Under the pieces are notes generated by a model. It saw nothing but the letters and a program-made list of their open reading frames with translations. It searched no databases and had not been told where the DNA came from. Positions 54,501-64,000 of a stretch of DNA of 64,000 nt are shown piece by piece (the first letter of the stretch is position 1; each line of letters opens with the position of its first letter). Source of the DNA: Prochilodus magdalenae (lineage: Eukaryota > Chordata > Actinopteri > Characiformes > Prochilodontidae); NCBI GenBank assembly GCA_024036415.1, contig JAMWET010001253.1, positions 87,385-151,384 of the forward strand, written 5' to 3'. A program made the position numbers and the translations under genes.

Positions 54501-56865
54501 TTATCCTTGATCTGCTGTTAAAATGTCCACCTGTTTGTTGCATAATAAAGTCGTAATGTCAGTACACTGGTAGTAGTGACACCTCAAATACAGTGGGACT
54601 TCTGCGTATGAGTGTAGTCCAAGTGTAAAACGCATGTGGTGATTGAGGCATTTCTCTCAAATTCCTTGTAAATTCCATGTGTGATTGACAGGTGACTGCA
54701 GTACACTCATCTCGCCCTCTCCTTCAGCTGTCTTCCCCCACTCAGCCTCCTTCCCTGCTCCCAGCAGTCAGAATGCTTTTCCACACGAGTCAGCTAATAA
54801 CCAAGAGGCAAACGGTGAGTTCAGGCCTTCTGTTTCTTAAAGCGAACGTTTGGACAAAATTCATATTCACGCATTTCCCCCAAATGTAGTCAGTAAGCCA
54901 AGAAATGTTTTGTGTGTGACGTTTTGTTTTTTACGAGCTTGATGTAGATAAAAAGTGATGTAAGCTTGTAGCCAACCCATCATTTCGCATCATGCAGTGG
55001 CAGAGCATTCCAGCCTAAATCTAAATATCCTCAATAGCAAATACGTTTACACCTTGAATCAAAATCGATTATTTAAACCAAAAGTCTCATTGTTTTTTAC
55101 TCCTCAAAATCTGTCATGATTTAATTTGACACTGGGACCTGCAGTCGATATGATAAGATGAAATTTCACAATTAAGAACAGAGGGGAAAATAAATAAGCA
55201 TACATACATTGATCTCTATGCATCATACACTGGATCATTTCCTGTTTGACAGATGCATTGATAAAGACCAGTGGATTGTTACATCCCTACTATGCAAACA
55301 GTGTTATTAGTTATTAGAACAAGTCATGTTCAGCTGGAACCAATTTCCCGTTTCCCATCCTCCCTTTATGTGTTTTATTTTTACTCATGATTATTCTGTC
55401 TTTCTCTCTATTAAACTAAGCTCTTTCAAGTGAGCTCTCTCCCAATATTATTTTCTCCTTAGTTTTGCTGATTTTTGCTCAACTGTTATTGGCGTGTATA
55501 CACAGTCATCTGTGCTGTGCCCAAAAGCTAGTATTACATAGAATTTGGGCATTATATTCACACCAAACAGGATCCTGTTAAGAATATTTCTATGTTTTAA
55601 AGAAGAGTTATCTTATTTTGGTCATTCTGTGGGCCCCCAGAGGGGTGGGGCCCTGGGGCTACACCCTCTCCTGGCTCTGCCTCTGGCATCATGCATGACT
55701 AAGTCAGCACACGTTTGTCTCAAACTACAGAAAGTGATCATTAGACTTGCCTATGATTCTGGAATGAACAAAAACTGGCACAAACACGTTGCGACTCTTA
55801 GGCAGAGTATTTGGGATAAGTGGGCAAATTGTGTGAAATTAGATGTTTTGCTTTAATTATGATAAATGCTTATAGAATAATATGCAATTTGACCAAGAAT
55901 ATCACTGGTCAAATTACATGTTGTGTTAATGTTTAAAGTGAAAATAAGTTCACTTGCCTTGCACTAAAGACTTGAATACGCTCTTTTTCTGCAAAGTTTT
56001 GTGCATCGTTTTTCTTTGTCTGTGTTTAACATTCTGGAAGAAACATAAAAGCTTAAATGTACAATGTGCCACAGGCCAAAATTGAATGTTTTACCCCCAT
56101 CTGTTACATCCAGCAAATAAACATAACTATATACTGTATAAATATACGGTGCATTAAAATAAGCAGAAGTGTTCTTTGTATTGGGTGTTTGCTTATTTTT
56201 TACTTTGAAAAACAATGAAACATAAGTTAAATAGGGCGTGGGGTTTGGCATACAGCCATACATCTCTAGGATTACATTTATTCATTCATTCATTCATTTA
56301 TTTATCACTTTTCTCTCCCAGTATTATTCACAGCACCTACTACTGCTGGTGTGTTAGGAACAGCAAATGAAACTGCTGAATGATGTTGGACAGTGCGAGT
56401 AATTTGCCATCTTGCTTTGTAGGTTTCACCGCCTTCCCTGCCCCAGAGACCACCTCCAAAGTCCAGCGACCCATGTCCGTCAACCCATTTACTGTTAGTA
56501 ACTCTCCTTTCTGCTGTAGTATATGAAGGCATGATGCATTTCCATTCAGTTCTCTTCTACACTTACAGTAATGTAATGTAATGAATTCCGTTTGGGCAAG
56601 ATTTAGTGCACAAGTGCTCTGTTGACTTGCAGACCATAGATTTCATAACCAGGTTAAAAAAAGAGTTAGGCTAAAAATATACTCTTATTTTCATATATTT
56701 CCATGAGTGGGTCATTTGCGAGTGTGCTTAAGTAAGAGTGTCCTTGCCTGTGTGTGTGTGTGTGTGTGTGTGCACAAGTGTGTAGTTCACTGCTGTTCTC
56801 TCCATTTGTTCTCTCAGGGGAATGTTTACCCCACCAGAGGAGCGTCACTGAACCCTTTCATCTGA
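43065..56865 (+). CDS. agfg2: AGFG2-like ArfGAP with NPF/FG motifs, 453 aa, 13 coding exons
   Basis: Exons: 43065-43231, 44167-44260, 47132-47247, 47795-47942, 48222-48342, 48607-48711, 52001-52189, 52325-52409, 52573-52619, 53455-53538, 54728-54814, 56423-56493, 56818-56865. All phases agree. The N-terminus is an ArfGAP zinc finger: C29, C32, C49, C52 and arginine R57, followed by RGLNPPHRVKSISMTTFSQQ. The N-terminal VREL...VTYIDITVG wording is closer to AGFG2 than AGFG1. The rest is Pro/Ser-rich and disordered, with DRYAAVSQLDKVFAD in exon 7, two FG dipeptides and four NPF motifs (two in exon 10, one each in exons 12 and 13), which bind EH-domain proteins such as EPS15. AGFG proteins act in clathrin-mediated endocytosis and link to nucleoporin-like functions. 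The ATG at 43065 has better context (G at -3) than an in-frame ATG at 43017, which would add 16 residues. Intron 5 appears to be GC-AG. Confidence 0.86.
43494..43594. mobile_element. Hairpin-forming MITE in agfg2 intron 1
   Basis: Two 43-bp arms (43494-43536 and 43552-43594) are inverted copies with five mismatches, around a 15-bp loop. Arms start CCGTTCCACCTTAAATGGT. Four further direct copies of GTTCCACC(TTAAAT) lie just upstream at about 43363, 43382, 43427 and 43477, so it sits in a nest of its own terminal motif. Confidence 0.85.
44446..45249 (+). mobile_element. Internally deleted Tc1-like transposon (family 1), 804 bp
   Basis: In agfg2 intron 2. Ends TACACTCATCATCAAAAGAA (left) and, inverted, TACACTCGTCATCAAAAAAG (right) match over 28 bp with three differences, bounded by TA as expected for Tc1/mariner insertion. 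The interior frame 44657-45022 contains WSNSEWQHVIFSDESRFCL, the block holding the second catalytic aspartate of Tc1 transposases (FSDES). The downstream DDE region is lost, so it is inactive. Confidence 0.88.
45427..45528. repeat. Long interrupted (GT)n microsatellite
   Basis: About 100 bp of GT units with a few GTAT interruptions in agfg2 intron 2. It opens spurious reading frames on both strands. Confidence 0.95.
47335..47670. repeat. Degenerate (ATCC/ATTC)n tandem repeat
   Basis: Variants of CCATCCATTCATCC repeat throughout the first 400 bp of agfg2 intron 3, directly after the exon 3 donor. Confidence 0.8.
48343..48606 (+). other. agfg2: agfg2 intron 5, apparent GC-AG intron
   Basis: Only a donor at AAAG|GCACTG gives the phase needed by exon 6 (acceptor TCTCTAACAG|ATTC, frame D-S-L-L-S-G-M). 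Using the next GT (ACT|GTTCAA) would bring a stop into exon 6. The acceptor tract is a long CT run. Confidence 0.6.
48712..52000. other. agfg2 intron 6
   Basis: A 3.3-kb intron. Apart from the MITE at 50814-51016 I recognise nothing in it. A 123-residue open frame at 50347-50718 has no domain, no splice support and no codon pattern that suggests a gene. Confidence 0.5.
50814..51016. mobile_element. Small MITE (family B)
   Basis: The left end CAGTGTTGCTCAACTCTGAT then CAGG...CTGCCCTGCACATTTTAG is matched in inverted form by CAGGGCAGGGTGACTTTAGG then ACCAGGGTGTTAAAAC at the right end. The same termini occur at 61352-61526. It has no coding capacity. Confidence 0.6.
56278..56305. repeat. (ATTC)n microsatellite
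   Basis: Six ATTC units followed by ATTT units in agfg2 intron 11. Confidence 0.9.
56750..56772. repeat. (GT)n microsatellite before the last agfg2 exon
   Basis: About eleven GT units, 46 bp upstream of the exon 13 acceptor. Confidence 0.9.
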
Positions 56866-57745
56866 TCCCAGCGCCCCTCGGCCAGAGAGAGAGTGCGAGA
56901 GGGAGAGAATGTGTGTATATAAGAGAGAGAGAGAGACAGAAAGCTCTTTAGAGCTGGTGCCATTTCCATGCCTCCAGAGAATTCCCTCCTTCCGATAAGG
57001 GGGGAAGTACATATGCCTGCCCATTTTACTGAGTGTTGGTTAATGTGTGTGTTTTACAGTGTTACTTTTTGTCTGTGTTCTTACTTGTGTGTGAGTATAT
57101 GTGTGCACCCTTTGGCTCCACATGCTACAAGTCAAAGCTTTTTGTGTGTCTGTCTGTGTGCGTGCGTGTGTGTGTGTCTGTCTGTGTGTGTGTGTGTGTG
57201 TGTTCATTTAAATGTGTGTGTGTGGGCATTCTTGCCATACATTGGATGTGTTGGATAATGTAAACCATCTCATTGTGCTTTAGCAAGAAGGCCATTACAG
57301 ACACACATACAGCTGCTTCTGCCCTCTCAGTAAAATGTCTATAGGCTCCAGCTTACGTCCAAGCCGCATTTCAGCAAAAAACAAAAAAACAACAAAAACA
57401 CTAAAGTATTAAGTTCCAAGCTTTTGTAGAACGAAAGAGGGCAGCGGACGACTTAAGCTTTGAATATTCTTAATATGAGCTGTGCATATTTCCTTAGCTC
57501 TAATTTGATAGCCTTCTATTCTCCAATTTAAAGCATGCTAATAGGAGAGTGCTAAAAAGGCTTTAGACTTTCTTACGTATTTGTGTATGTATGCAAGGCC
57601 TCTTCATATTTATTTAGTTATCAGTGTTTTTTAGTTTATGATTCTTTTTCCAATATGTTTTTTGTATGTGCGTTGTCAGACTGCATGCGCTTTGTGAGCG
57701 AGAAGCTGTTGAATGTACAACAAATTCAGAGATTTTAAAAAGTGT
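56866..57745. other. agfg2 3' UTR region
   Basis: It begins after the agfg2 stop and contains interrupted GT tracts at about 57147-57201. No clear poly(A) signal was found before the transposon at 57746. An ATTAAA at 59268 is a possible but distant signal. Confidence 0.45.
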
Positions 57746-58920
57746 TAGAGCCCTGTTTCCAAAAAGGTTGGGATGCTGTGCAAAATGGAAATATAAACAA
57801 AGTAATGTGCCAATTATTTAAACCCTATATTTAACTTTACACAATATGAAAACAGCATATCAGATGTTGAAACATTGATATGTTACTGGTTATATATATA
57901 TGAGTATGAGAATTTTGTTGATGTTGATGCCAGCAACATGTTTCGAAAGTGTTGGGACGGGAGAAACAAAAGACTGGTTGTGTAGTGCTAAAACACCTGG
58001 TGGGACAGGAGATCAGTTGACATGATTGGGTATAAGTGTCCCAGAGAAGCTGAGTTTGTCAGTTGTAAAGATGGGGAGGAGTTCACTTACTGTAAAAGAA
58101 TGGACAGGGAAATAATGAACAATTCAAGAATGTTGTTTCTCAGTCTACAGTAGCTTGGACTTCATCGTCTGAGCTAAATAATATAATTTAAAGATGCAGA
58201 GAACCGTCTGATCAATCATTTTTGGAATGATTTTGGAAATCCAGGACTTGGCATCGTTCTGACTAAAGAGGAGAGGAACCATCCAGCTTGTTATCAGTGT
58301 ACAGTTTAAAAGCCAGCGCCTGTGATGGGATGAAGGTGCAGTAGTGCACACAGCATGGCTGATTTGCACATCTGTTCAGGCACCATTACCGCTGCAGCAT
58401 AAATACAGGTTTTGGAACAACATGTGCTGCCATCCAGACTACGTCTTCTTCAGGGAAGACCTGGCTTATTTCAGCAAGACAATGCTAAACCACATCCTGC
58501 ACTTTTTACAACAGCATGGCTGCAGTCCAGACCGGTCAACTACTGAAAGCATTTGGAGCATTATGAAATGAAAGAAATACGACAAAGGAGACTTTAAACT
58601 GGTGAGCTGAAATCCTATATCTATAGCAGGAGTGCAAAAACATTTCACTTTCAGAACCACAGACATTCATCTCCTCAGCTCCCAAACGCTCACAGAGTGT
58701 TGTTTAAGGAGGAGCTTATTGCCACGAACCTGTCCCAACTTTTTTTAATGTGTTGCTGGCATCAAATGAATATACGGGCATTTAAAAAGCATTTCAACAT
58801 TCAATCTGCTTTCTTTGTGCTATTTGTGGTTGAATGTAAGGTTGAAATGATTACATTCTGTTTTTATTTACGCTTTGCACACGTCCTGACGCGTTCCTTT
58901 GTTTTGGAAACAAGGTTGTA
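57746..58920 (+). mobile_element. Decayed Tc1/mariner element, 1.2 kb
   Basis: The left end TAGAGCCCTGTTTCCAAAAA and the inverted right end TACAACCTTGTTTCCAAAAC share a CCxTGTTTCCAAAA core and are bounded by TA. The plus-strand frame 58344-58571 carries FWNNMCCHPDYVFFREDLAYF and CSPDRSTTESIWSIMK in pieces; the latter corresponds to the CSPDLSPIENIW block that holds the catalytic acidic residue. The HDNARPH block is mutated to KTMLNH. The element has nearly full spacing but many lesions, so it is inactive. Confidence 0.85.
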
Positions 58921-59790
58921 TTTGTGTTTCCATGTTTATAATATTCAGGACCAAATATCGTCAGGTTTCATAATACATGATTCATTTTTGTCTCTTTTTA
59001 ATTTAGACTGATCTGTTCAGAACGTCCTTGTATGAGAAGTATCCGTATGCATAAAAAGCTCTTCATATTTGTTTTGCGTCAGTGTGTACCTAACGGCGTA
59101 TTACACATGGTGGAAACCGAGCATCACCTTGAATTTGCTGCTTCAGGATTTCATGCAATATCTATTTTTTAAAAAAAGCATTGGCATTTCTATTTTTTGA
59201 AATCTGTGGAAAATCATCACTGCATTAATGAATGTATTTGCACTTCTTTAGGGCTTTAAAACTGGACATTAAAAAGAAAGCTATTCCTTTCACCTTCTAT
59301 GTGACCTAGCCCAGTTATTACTTCAGGATGGTGGCAGCTCAGCTCTCGCAGAACAGCCGGAGCTGAAGCTGCCGCATGTAGCGACCAGAAAGCTCCAGCA
59401 GATGTCGCGAAAGAACCGAGGAATAATAAGACTGAGGTCGGGGTCGATGGGAAACAGGGCTGGAGCTGCCTGGTGGCTGTACCTCATTCAGAAAGGGGGA
59501 GATCTATAGAACTCCTAATATGCCGTACTTTCGTCATAATGCTTGGTTGCTATGCGACCATGATTAACAATGCTCCGTTACTTAGCGACCGTTCCTTTGA
59601 TGCCCTTTGATGTAAGCATTCCAGCACTGTTTCATCCACTAGCACTAACTCTATGGCGATCGAGCCTGCGCGCCAAAACCGAGGCTGGTAAAGGGAAAGT
59701 TTGCTTAAAAGGCAATGCTGAGGACAGTGCAGCAGTGCACGAAATCTGACTCTGCTCAGCAGCCTCGTGCTCTTTACCTCCCCCTCTCTT
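58921..59790. other. Spacer between the transposon and the IRS promoter
   Basis: No gene was recognised. It includes the ATTAAA at 59268-59273, which could serve as a distal poly(A) signal for agfg2. Confidence 0.4.
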
Positions 59791-60314
59791 GCTCTATACC
59801 TCCTCTCCCCTTCTCTCTCCCCCCTTCTGCCCGCCCTCTCTCTCTTTCACACACTGTAAGTACAGAGGGGCGCTGAGTGACAGACGGGCCCCCACAGTAG
59901 CTCCGTCCGTGGGCCAGGCTAAAGGCTTTAGAGGCGGAGAGCAGTCCCACACTCCGTCCTACTGTACAGTAATGAGATTGAAGTGCTCAGCTTTGTAAAC
60001 AGCCTGGGCTGGGACGCAGCTTTGTCGTAGACGGCGCCTCGTGTGCTCGTCTGGACGGAGGGGGTCAGCACCGATTTAGCTCGGACAGGCAGCGTTTCGC
60101 GCTAATGACATTATTTTTGGCAAGAGGGAGGAAAAGAACTGCGTGCGCCTCTCTCGCCTTCTCTCCCCCTCGTTTGCTCTCATTCACACCAGCGACTTTT
60201 CTGACGGAACACACACAGAGACAGAGCGCGAGTGTGTGTGTGTGTGAAAGAGAGAGGGAGAGCTCTCCCTGAGCTGCAGGCTGGGCTTCGGCTAAAACTT
60301 TAAGCCGGGCGAGC
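59791..60314 (+). promoter_or_regulatory. GC-rich promoter / 5' UTR region of the IRS gene
   Basis: GC and CpG content rise, and the high CpG level continues through the first coding exon and about 100 bp into the intron. CT-rich tracts occur near 59775-59850 and a GT/GA tract near 60232-60262. The start site was not identified. Confidence 0.55.
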
Positions 60315-60663
60315 ATGGAGTCGCAAGGCTGCGAGGCTTCGAGCTGCGAGGACGTGCGGAAGAGCGGCTACCTCCGCAAGCACAAGTCCATGCACCGGCG
60401 CTTCTTCGTGCTGCGCGCGGCGTCCGAGCGCGGCCCCGCGCGCCTCGAGTACTACGAGAGCGAGAAGAAATTCCGCGGCAAGGCGCCCGTGCCCAAGCGG
60501 GCCGTGGCGCTGGAGACGTGCTTCAACATCAACAAGCGCGCCGACGCCAAGAACAAGCACATGATCGTGTTGTATACGCGCGCCGAGAGCTTCGCCGTGG
60601 CCGCCGAGAACGAGGCCGACCAGGACGAGTGGTTCCAGGCGATGGTGGAGCTCCAGTGCAAAA
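60315..60663 (+). CDS. Insulin receptor substrate family protein, first coding exon (PH domain), 5' partial gene
   Basis: The exon encodes 116 complete codons and ends TGCAAAA|GTGAGT, so the gene continues past the window. The start has an excellent context (A at -3, G at +4). Residues about 15-113 form an IRS-type PH domain: KSGYLRKHKSMHRRFFVL, then ARLEYYESEKKF, PKRAVALETCFNINKRADAK and KHMIVLYTR, ending DQDEWFQAMVELQ. IRS proteins are membrane-recruited docking adaptors phosphorylated by insulin and IGF1 receptors that recruit PI3-kinase and GRB2; the PH domain binds phosphoinositides. The PTB domain and tyrosine motifs must lie beyond 64000. The close linkage to agfg2 and the intron right after the PH domain suggest irs3; irs4 or irs2 are alternatives. 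Confidence 0.9.
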
Positions 60664-61351
60664 GTGAGTCCCGTCTACATTCAGCCACACGCGCACATAA
60701 ACACATCGGTCCACGCGAGCGGGCGCGGGGGCTCTGCACCGGCCGTGTGCACCAGCTCGCGCACGTGGAGCTCCACTTGTTAAATCCAGTGTTAACGTGG
60801 CAGGTCGTGACGGCCGCCTTAACTTTTAACAGCTCGCAGCGTGATGAGATGTAGAGACAGGCGAGGGTGACTGAAGGCTGTGCTGCAGTGTTTTGTGGCC
60901 AGGCTGGGGAGCATGTGCTGGTTGTGTAAACCAGGGCTGTTAGATCTGAGCATTATAGCCGGTGCTGCTGTGCAAAGGTGAGTGATAACTTGATACATGT
61001 ACTCAAAGTACTGGTACAGACTTAAAAGAGGGTTCTTCGAGGGTTCTCTAGTTAAGCTCATAGTTATGTGAGTCAGACATCCTTGAATGGGTTTTCCCTG
61101 TATTGGAAACCCTGTTGTGTATGGCTGCTCTCAGAACTGAGCGGCCTCTCTCCACTTTTACTCTTAGGTTTTGACATAATTGGAGAATGCATGTTGACCT
61201 TTCATGATCAATGCACCAAAAGAAGGGCCAAAATGAATGAAATGATTAAAAAGTCAGCTTATATTGAATTGCATTTCAAGTAAAGCCTGTTTTTCCTTCT
61301 CTTGGAAAGTTACTCTTTTGGAGATATGAGGTTTTAATCTGAGAGCAGCTA

Positions 61352-61526
61352 TATAGTTCCCTAACTCTGGTCCTGTAGTCCAACCGCCCTGCACTGCTCC
61401 CAACTTACCTGATCCGGCGCATCAGCTCCATACACGTCCCGTTATTAAGTTGTAGTGGATGTTAAGGCAGGTACAGCACTAAAACGTGCAGGAGCGCGAG
61501 CCCCTAGGACCAGAACGGTGAAACCT
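61352..61526. mobile_element. Small MITE (family B), second copy
   Basis: The left end TTCCCTAACTCTGGTCCTGT and CCGCCCTGCAC is matched in inverted form by GTGCAGGAGCGCGAGC and CTAGGACCAGAACGGTGAA. It is related to the copy at 50814-51016. Confidence 0.6.
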
Positions 61527-63527
61527 CTTTAATAATGGTCCTACACCAAAAACGAGAGTTCATACAACCTTTTCACAATGGTTTTGATGGAAATGTTTTC
61601 AAATGAGGAATCCTGTTACTGCCTTACGTTTCCATAATTAATATTCAGTTATTAATTCCTTTATGTTACACTGATGAGAGCATCTGCTGCTTCATTGACT
61701 GGTCAAACACTTAAACTTTGAGCTTTATTAATTCAAGAGATGAACAGAACTTTAGTTTATATATGAATATTATAGAATGCATATTCTCCAAAAGATAAGT
61801 TTTTATGAGTGTGCGTAGTTTTGAGCAAACGGTTGTCCTTTATATTTTGTGACCAACGTCATGCTGAGTGGACCAATAGAAACACTCCAAAACTGCCTCA
61901 AATAAACTTGAAGATGAAGGTAAAGTCAGTTTTTGCACTCTTCTGTAAAGCTGCCATTTCGGAGGTGCTTGTTTGTACTTTGGACAGTGACGATATGCGG
62001 AATCTGGATTGTTGTGGTATGAGCACATGGGCATGCTTTTGAAGAACTAGCCAGACTTCTTGGAAAACCCTTGTTCAAGTTGCTCTGCGGCTCTTTCTTA
62101 TCCACACTGCCATGCTGAGGTCGTGGCTTATCGCCTGGCTTCACCAGGCTTATTCGCTCACAGCTCACCTCTATCTCTAGAGCTTAAAAAGCTTAAAAGA
62201 AATACAAAAACAAGGCACCTCCACGTGTGTCTTAGAAGACCCCGGACAAGCAAGCCTTGTTCCTTTCACTACAGGCCAGAGACATTACAGCCCCTTAAGC
62301 TTCCATTTTTCCTGCTGGGCTTTGTGCTGTACTGCTGCTGACACATGCAAAAGTCTGTGGATGATTTTTTTGGTGAAAGGAGAAAAAGCACACAAAGTAC
62401 AGAACAATTTATGGGCAAAAGATGCAGAGCATGAGTGCAAAGGGTTGTCTGCTTGTGGCAGATGCCCAGAATTATCTTAGAGTCTTCTTATCCTGAGTAA
62501 AATAGATTCGCTATTTATTAATATCCTTCTGGATCTAAAGTGCAGCGGTGTTTAGAACAAATCTCCCTCCACTGTACATATTAAAGACCCCAGACCTTAC
62601 AGCCATCATCCCATTTTGTAATGGGACTGGACCCGAAGTAGAGTAAACAGAAGTGGAAAGGTCAGTGACCGTGACTCTGTGCTGCAATCAACCGATCTGC
62701 TGGCCGCCTGTGCCTCTGCCTCAGGAGATACAACTGATGAACCATGTGACACTGTCTTGGCGAATGAAAGTGGTAGGTCAAGGTGCTGTTAGCTGGCGTG
62801 TTATTATGTAAGGAAGAGTTAATGAGAGCATGTATCCTGAGTGCTTCTGCAAGCCTTCTCTTTAAGACAACTACAGTGCATCATACTCGATAGTACACCA
62901 TAGAAAGTGTGGCATGGACTAGATTCAGATGTGTACGTAATGTGTAGTACATTAACGCAGGTTTGATGTCTGTAAGCTGACTGATTTACTCGACAGTTAT
63001 ATTTCATTCCTGTGGAAATGGTGTAGACATCTGAGTTCAGGAGTGCATTGCATTTTTCCGCATTGGGTTTAATGGAGATGAGCTTCCAGGCTCTATCTTT
63101 TAAGGCATGACCGAGTAAAAACAGAGAGAGCCGGATAGAGATAGAGATAGAGAAGGAAGAGGAGACGGCTTGTAGGGAGGGGTGGAAGGAGAGAAGGGGA
63201 TCCTGCAGTTGTCAGCCATAAACCATGATCTGCATGGCTAGTAAAACAAACCCAACACTCTACTCATTGGCTCAAATGTTTTGACATCTGTCATAGTCAC
63301 CTTTTAGGTCTACCTCCACAAAGGTCAACGTCTCTTCGTCCTCCTAGTAACTGCTTCATTTTTCGCTGCGACCGAGTGATGTTGATGATCAGGCCTTGCG
63401 ATTTGCTGCTGACAAGTAAAACTTTAGCCCATGGGAACTGTATGGGTGTAGCGATACAAGTAATTTAATATTCGATGCAGCACAGTGGTGCCTCAATATA
63501 ACTAACATGTCATTTCAGCAACACATG

Positions 63528-64000
63528 TGTTAAAGGTGCCATATGCATTTATTTAGCATTGTAAATTGTTCTCTGATGTTTTACATAGAAGGTGTGTGAC
63601 TTTGGTAGATGCATTTTCACATGCCCATTTCGACCCTATGATTTGGTCCTAAAACGAAAAGAGCTTCTTAATCTTTTTGGGTGAGATTGTGAATAATCTG
63701 ATGAGCTCTTTTTTAAATGGGCTGGTTTACAGTTAGACTCTATCATACAGAAGCGAAATGGCAAATTAGTGGCGTGCAAACAAGCCTGCTCGTAATTTAA
63801 TTTGGTTAGCTGTGTTAATGTTAGTTATTTGGAGCTTGCTAGCTGCTAACGATACCTATATTAGCTGCTAGCTCTGGATCCCGACATCAACGCAAAGTAA
63901 ATTAAAGTTAATCACTATGAAACTTTCAGTGTAAGATGTTTCAGCCATTAAAAAGTGGATGAAATCACACAGCATGTCTGCTACGTACAGGTTGCTGTAG
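63528..64000 (+). mobile_element. TTAA-type MITE, copy cut by the window edge
   Basis: It starts GTTAAAGGTGCCATATGCAT, then repeats the family blocks (TTACATAGAAGGTGTGTGAC, GAGCTCTTTTTTAAATGGGC, CATTAAAAAGTGGATGAAAT). The right end is outside the window. Confidence 0.75.

Larger units (their letters stand above)
60664..64000. other. First intron of the IRS gene (incomplete)
   Basis: More than 3.3 kb with no PTB-domain exon visible. It holds a small MITE (61352-61526), a short GATAGA run near 63136 and a TTAA-type MITE at the edge. Its first 100 bp are CpG-rich. Confidence 0.7.

Noticed and set aside
60300..60739. Antisense frames of 86 and 95 residues opposite the IRS exon
   Set aside because: They are GC-rich shadows of the PH-domain coding exon.

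Overview
The window is from a vertebrate nuclear genome, most likely a ray-finned (teleost) fish. All genes are split by GT-AG introns, and the spaces between exons are AT-rich and full of simple repeats and decayed Tc1/mariner-type, TTAA-flanked and LINE elements of the kinds common in fish. The species cannot be named from the sequence. I see no bacterial, viral or CRISPR content.

Layout. (1) 1-3476: a 21-bp minisatellite running off the left edge, then repeat-rich spacer. (2) 3482-8959, plus strand: slc16a13, a 12-helix monocarboxylate-transporter family protein of 508 residues in 5 coding exons. (3) 8960-14111: spacer with a complete TTAA-flanked MITE. (4) 14112-35617, minus strand: acap1, a BAR-PH-ArfGAP-ankyrin protein in 23 coding exons. 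All exons join in frame except exon 15 (22025-22137), which is 43 nt too long, out of frame and contains a stop. (5) 35618-43064: spacer between divergent acap1 and agfg2, with a LINE remnant. (6) 43065-56865, plus strand: agfg2-like, an ArfGAP with NPF motifs and few FG repeats, in 13 coding exons, one intron apparently GC-AG. (7) 56866-60314: spacer with a 1.2-kb decayed Tc1/mariner element. (8) From 60315, plus strand: first coding exon of an insulin receptor substrate (IRS) family gene; the rest lies beyond the window.

Biology. slc16a13 and acap1 converge, acap1 and agfg2 diverge, and agfg2 and the IRS gene are in tandem. acap1 and agfg2 are both ArfGAP-domain genes acting in endocytic trafficking; the IRS protein is a docking adaptor for insulin/IGF signalling. 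From general knowledge, SLC16A13 and ACAP1 lie near each other on human 17p13.1, while AGFG2 lies on 7q22.1 near the remnant of IRS3. The window therefore joins two blocks that are separate in human, and its IRS gene may be an irs3 orthologue.

The items most worth a second look are the damaged acap1 exon 15, the acap1 exon 18 donor set inside a CA repeat, the GC-AG intron and near-perfect hairpin in agfg2, the likely irs3 identity, and a degenerate ~30-bp tandem repeat in acap1 intron 8.
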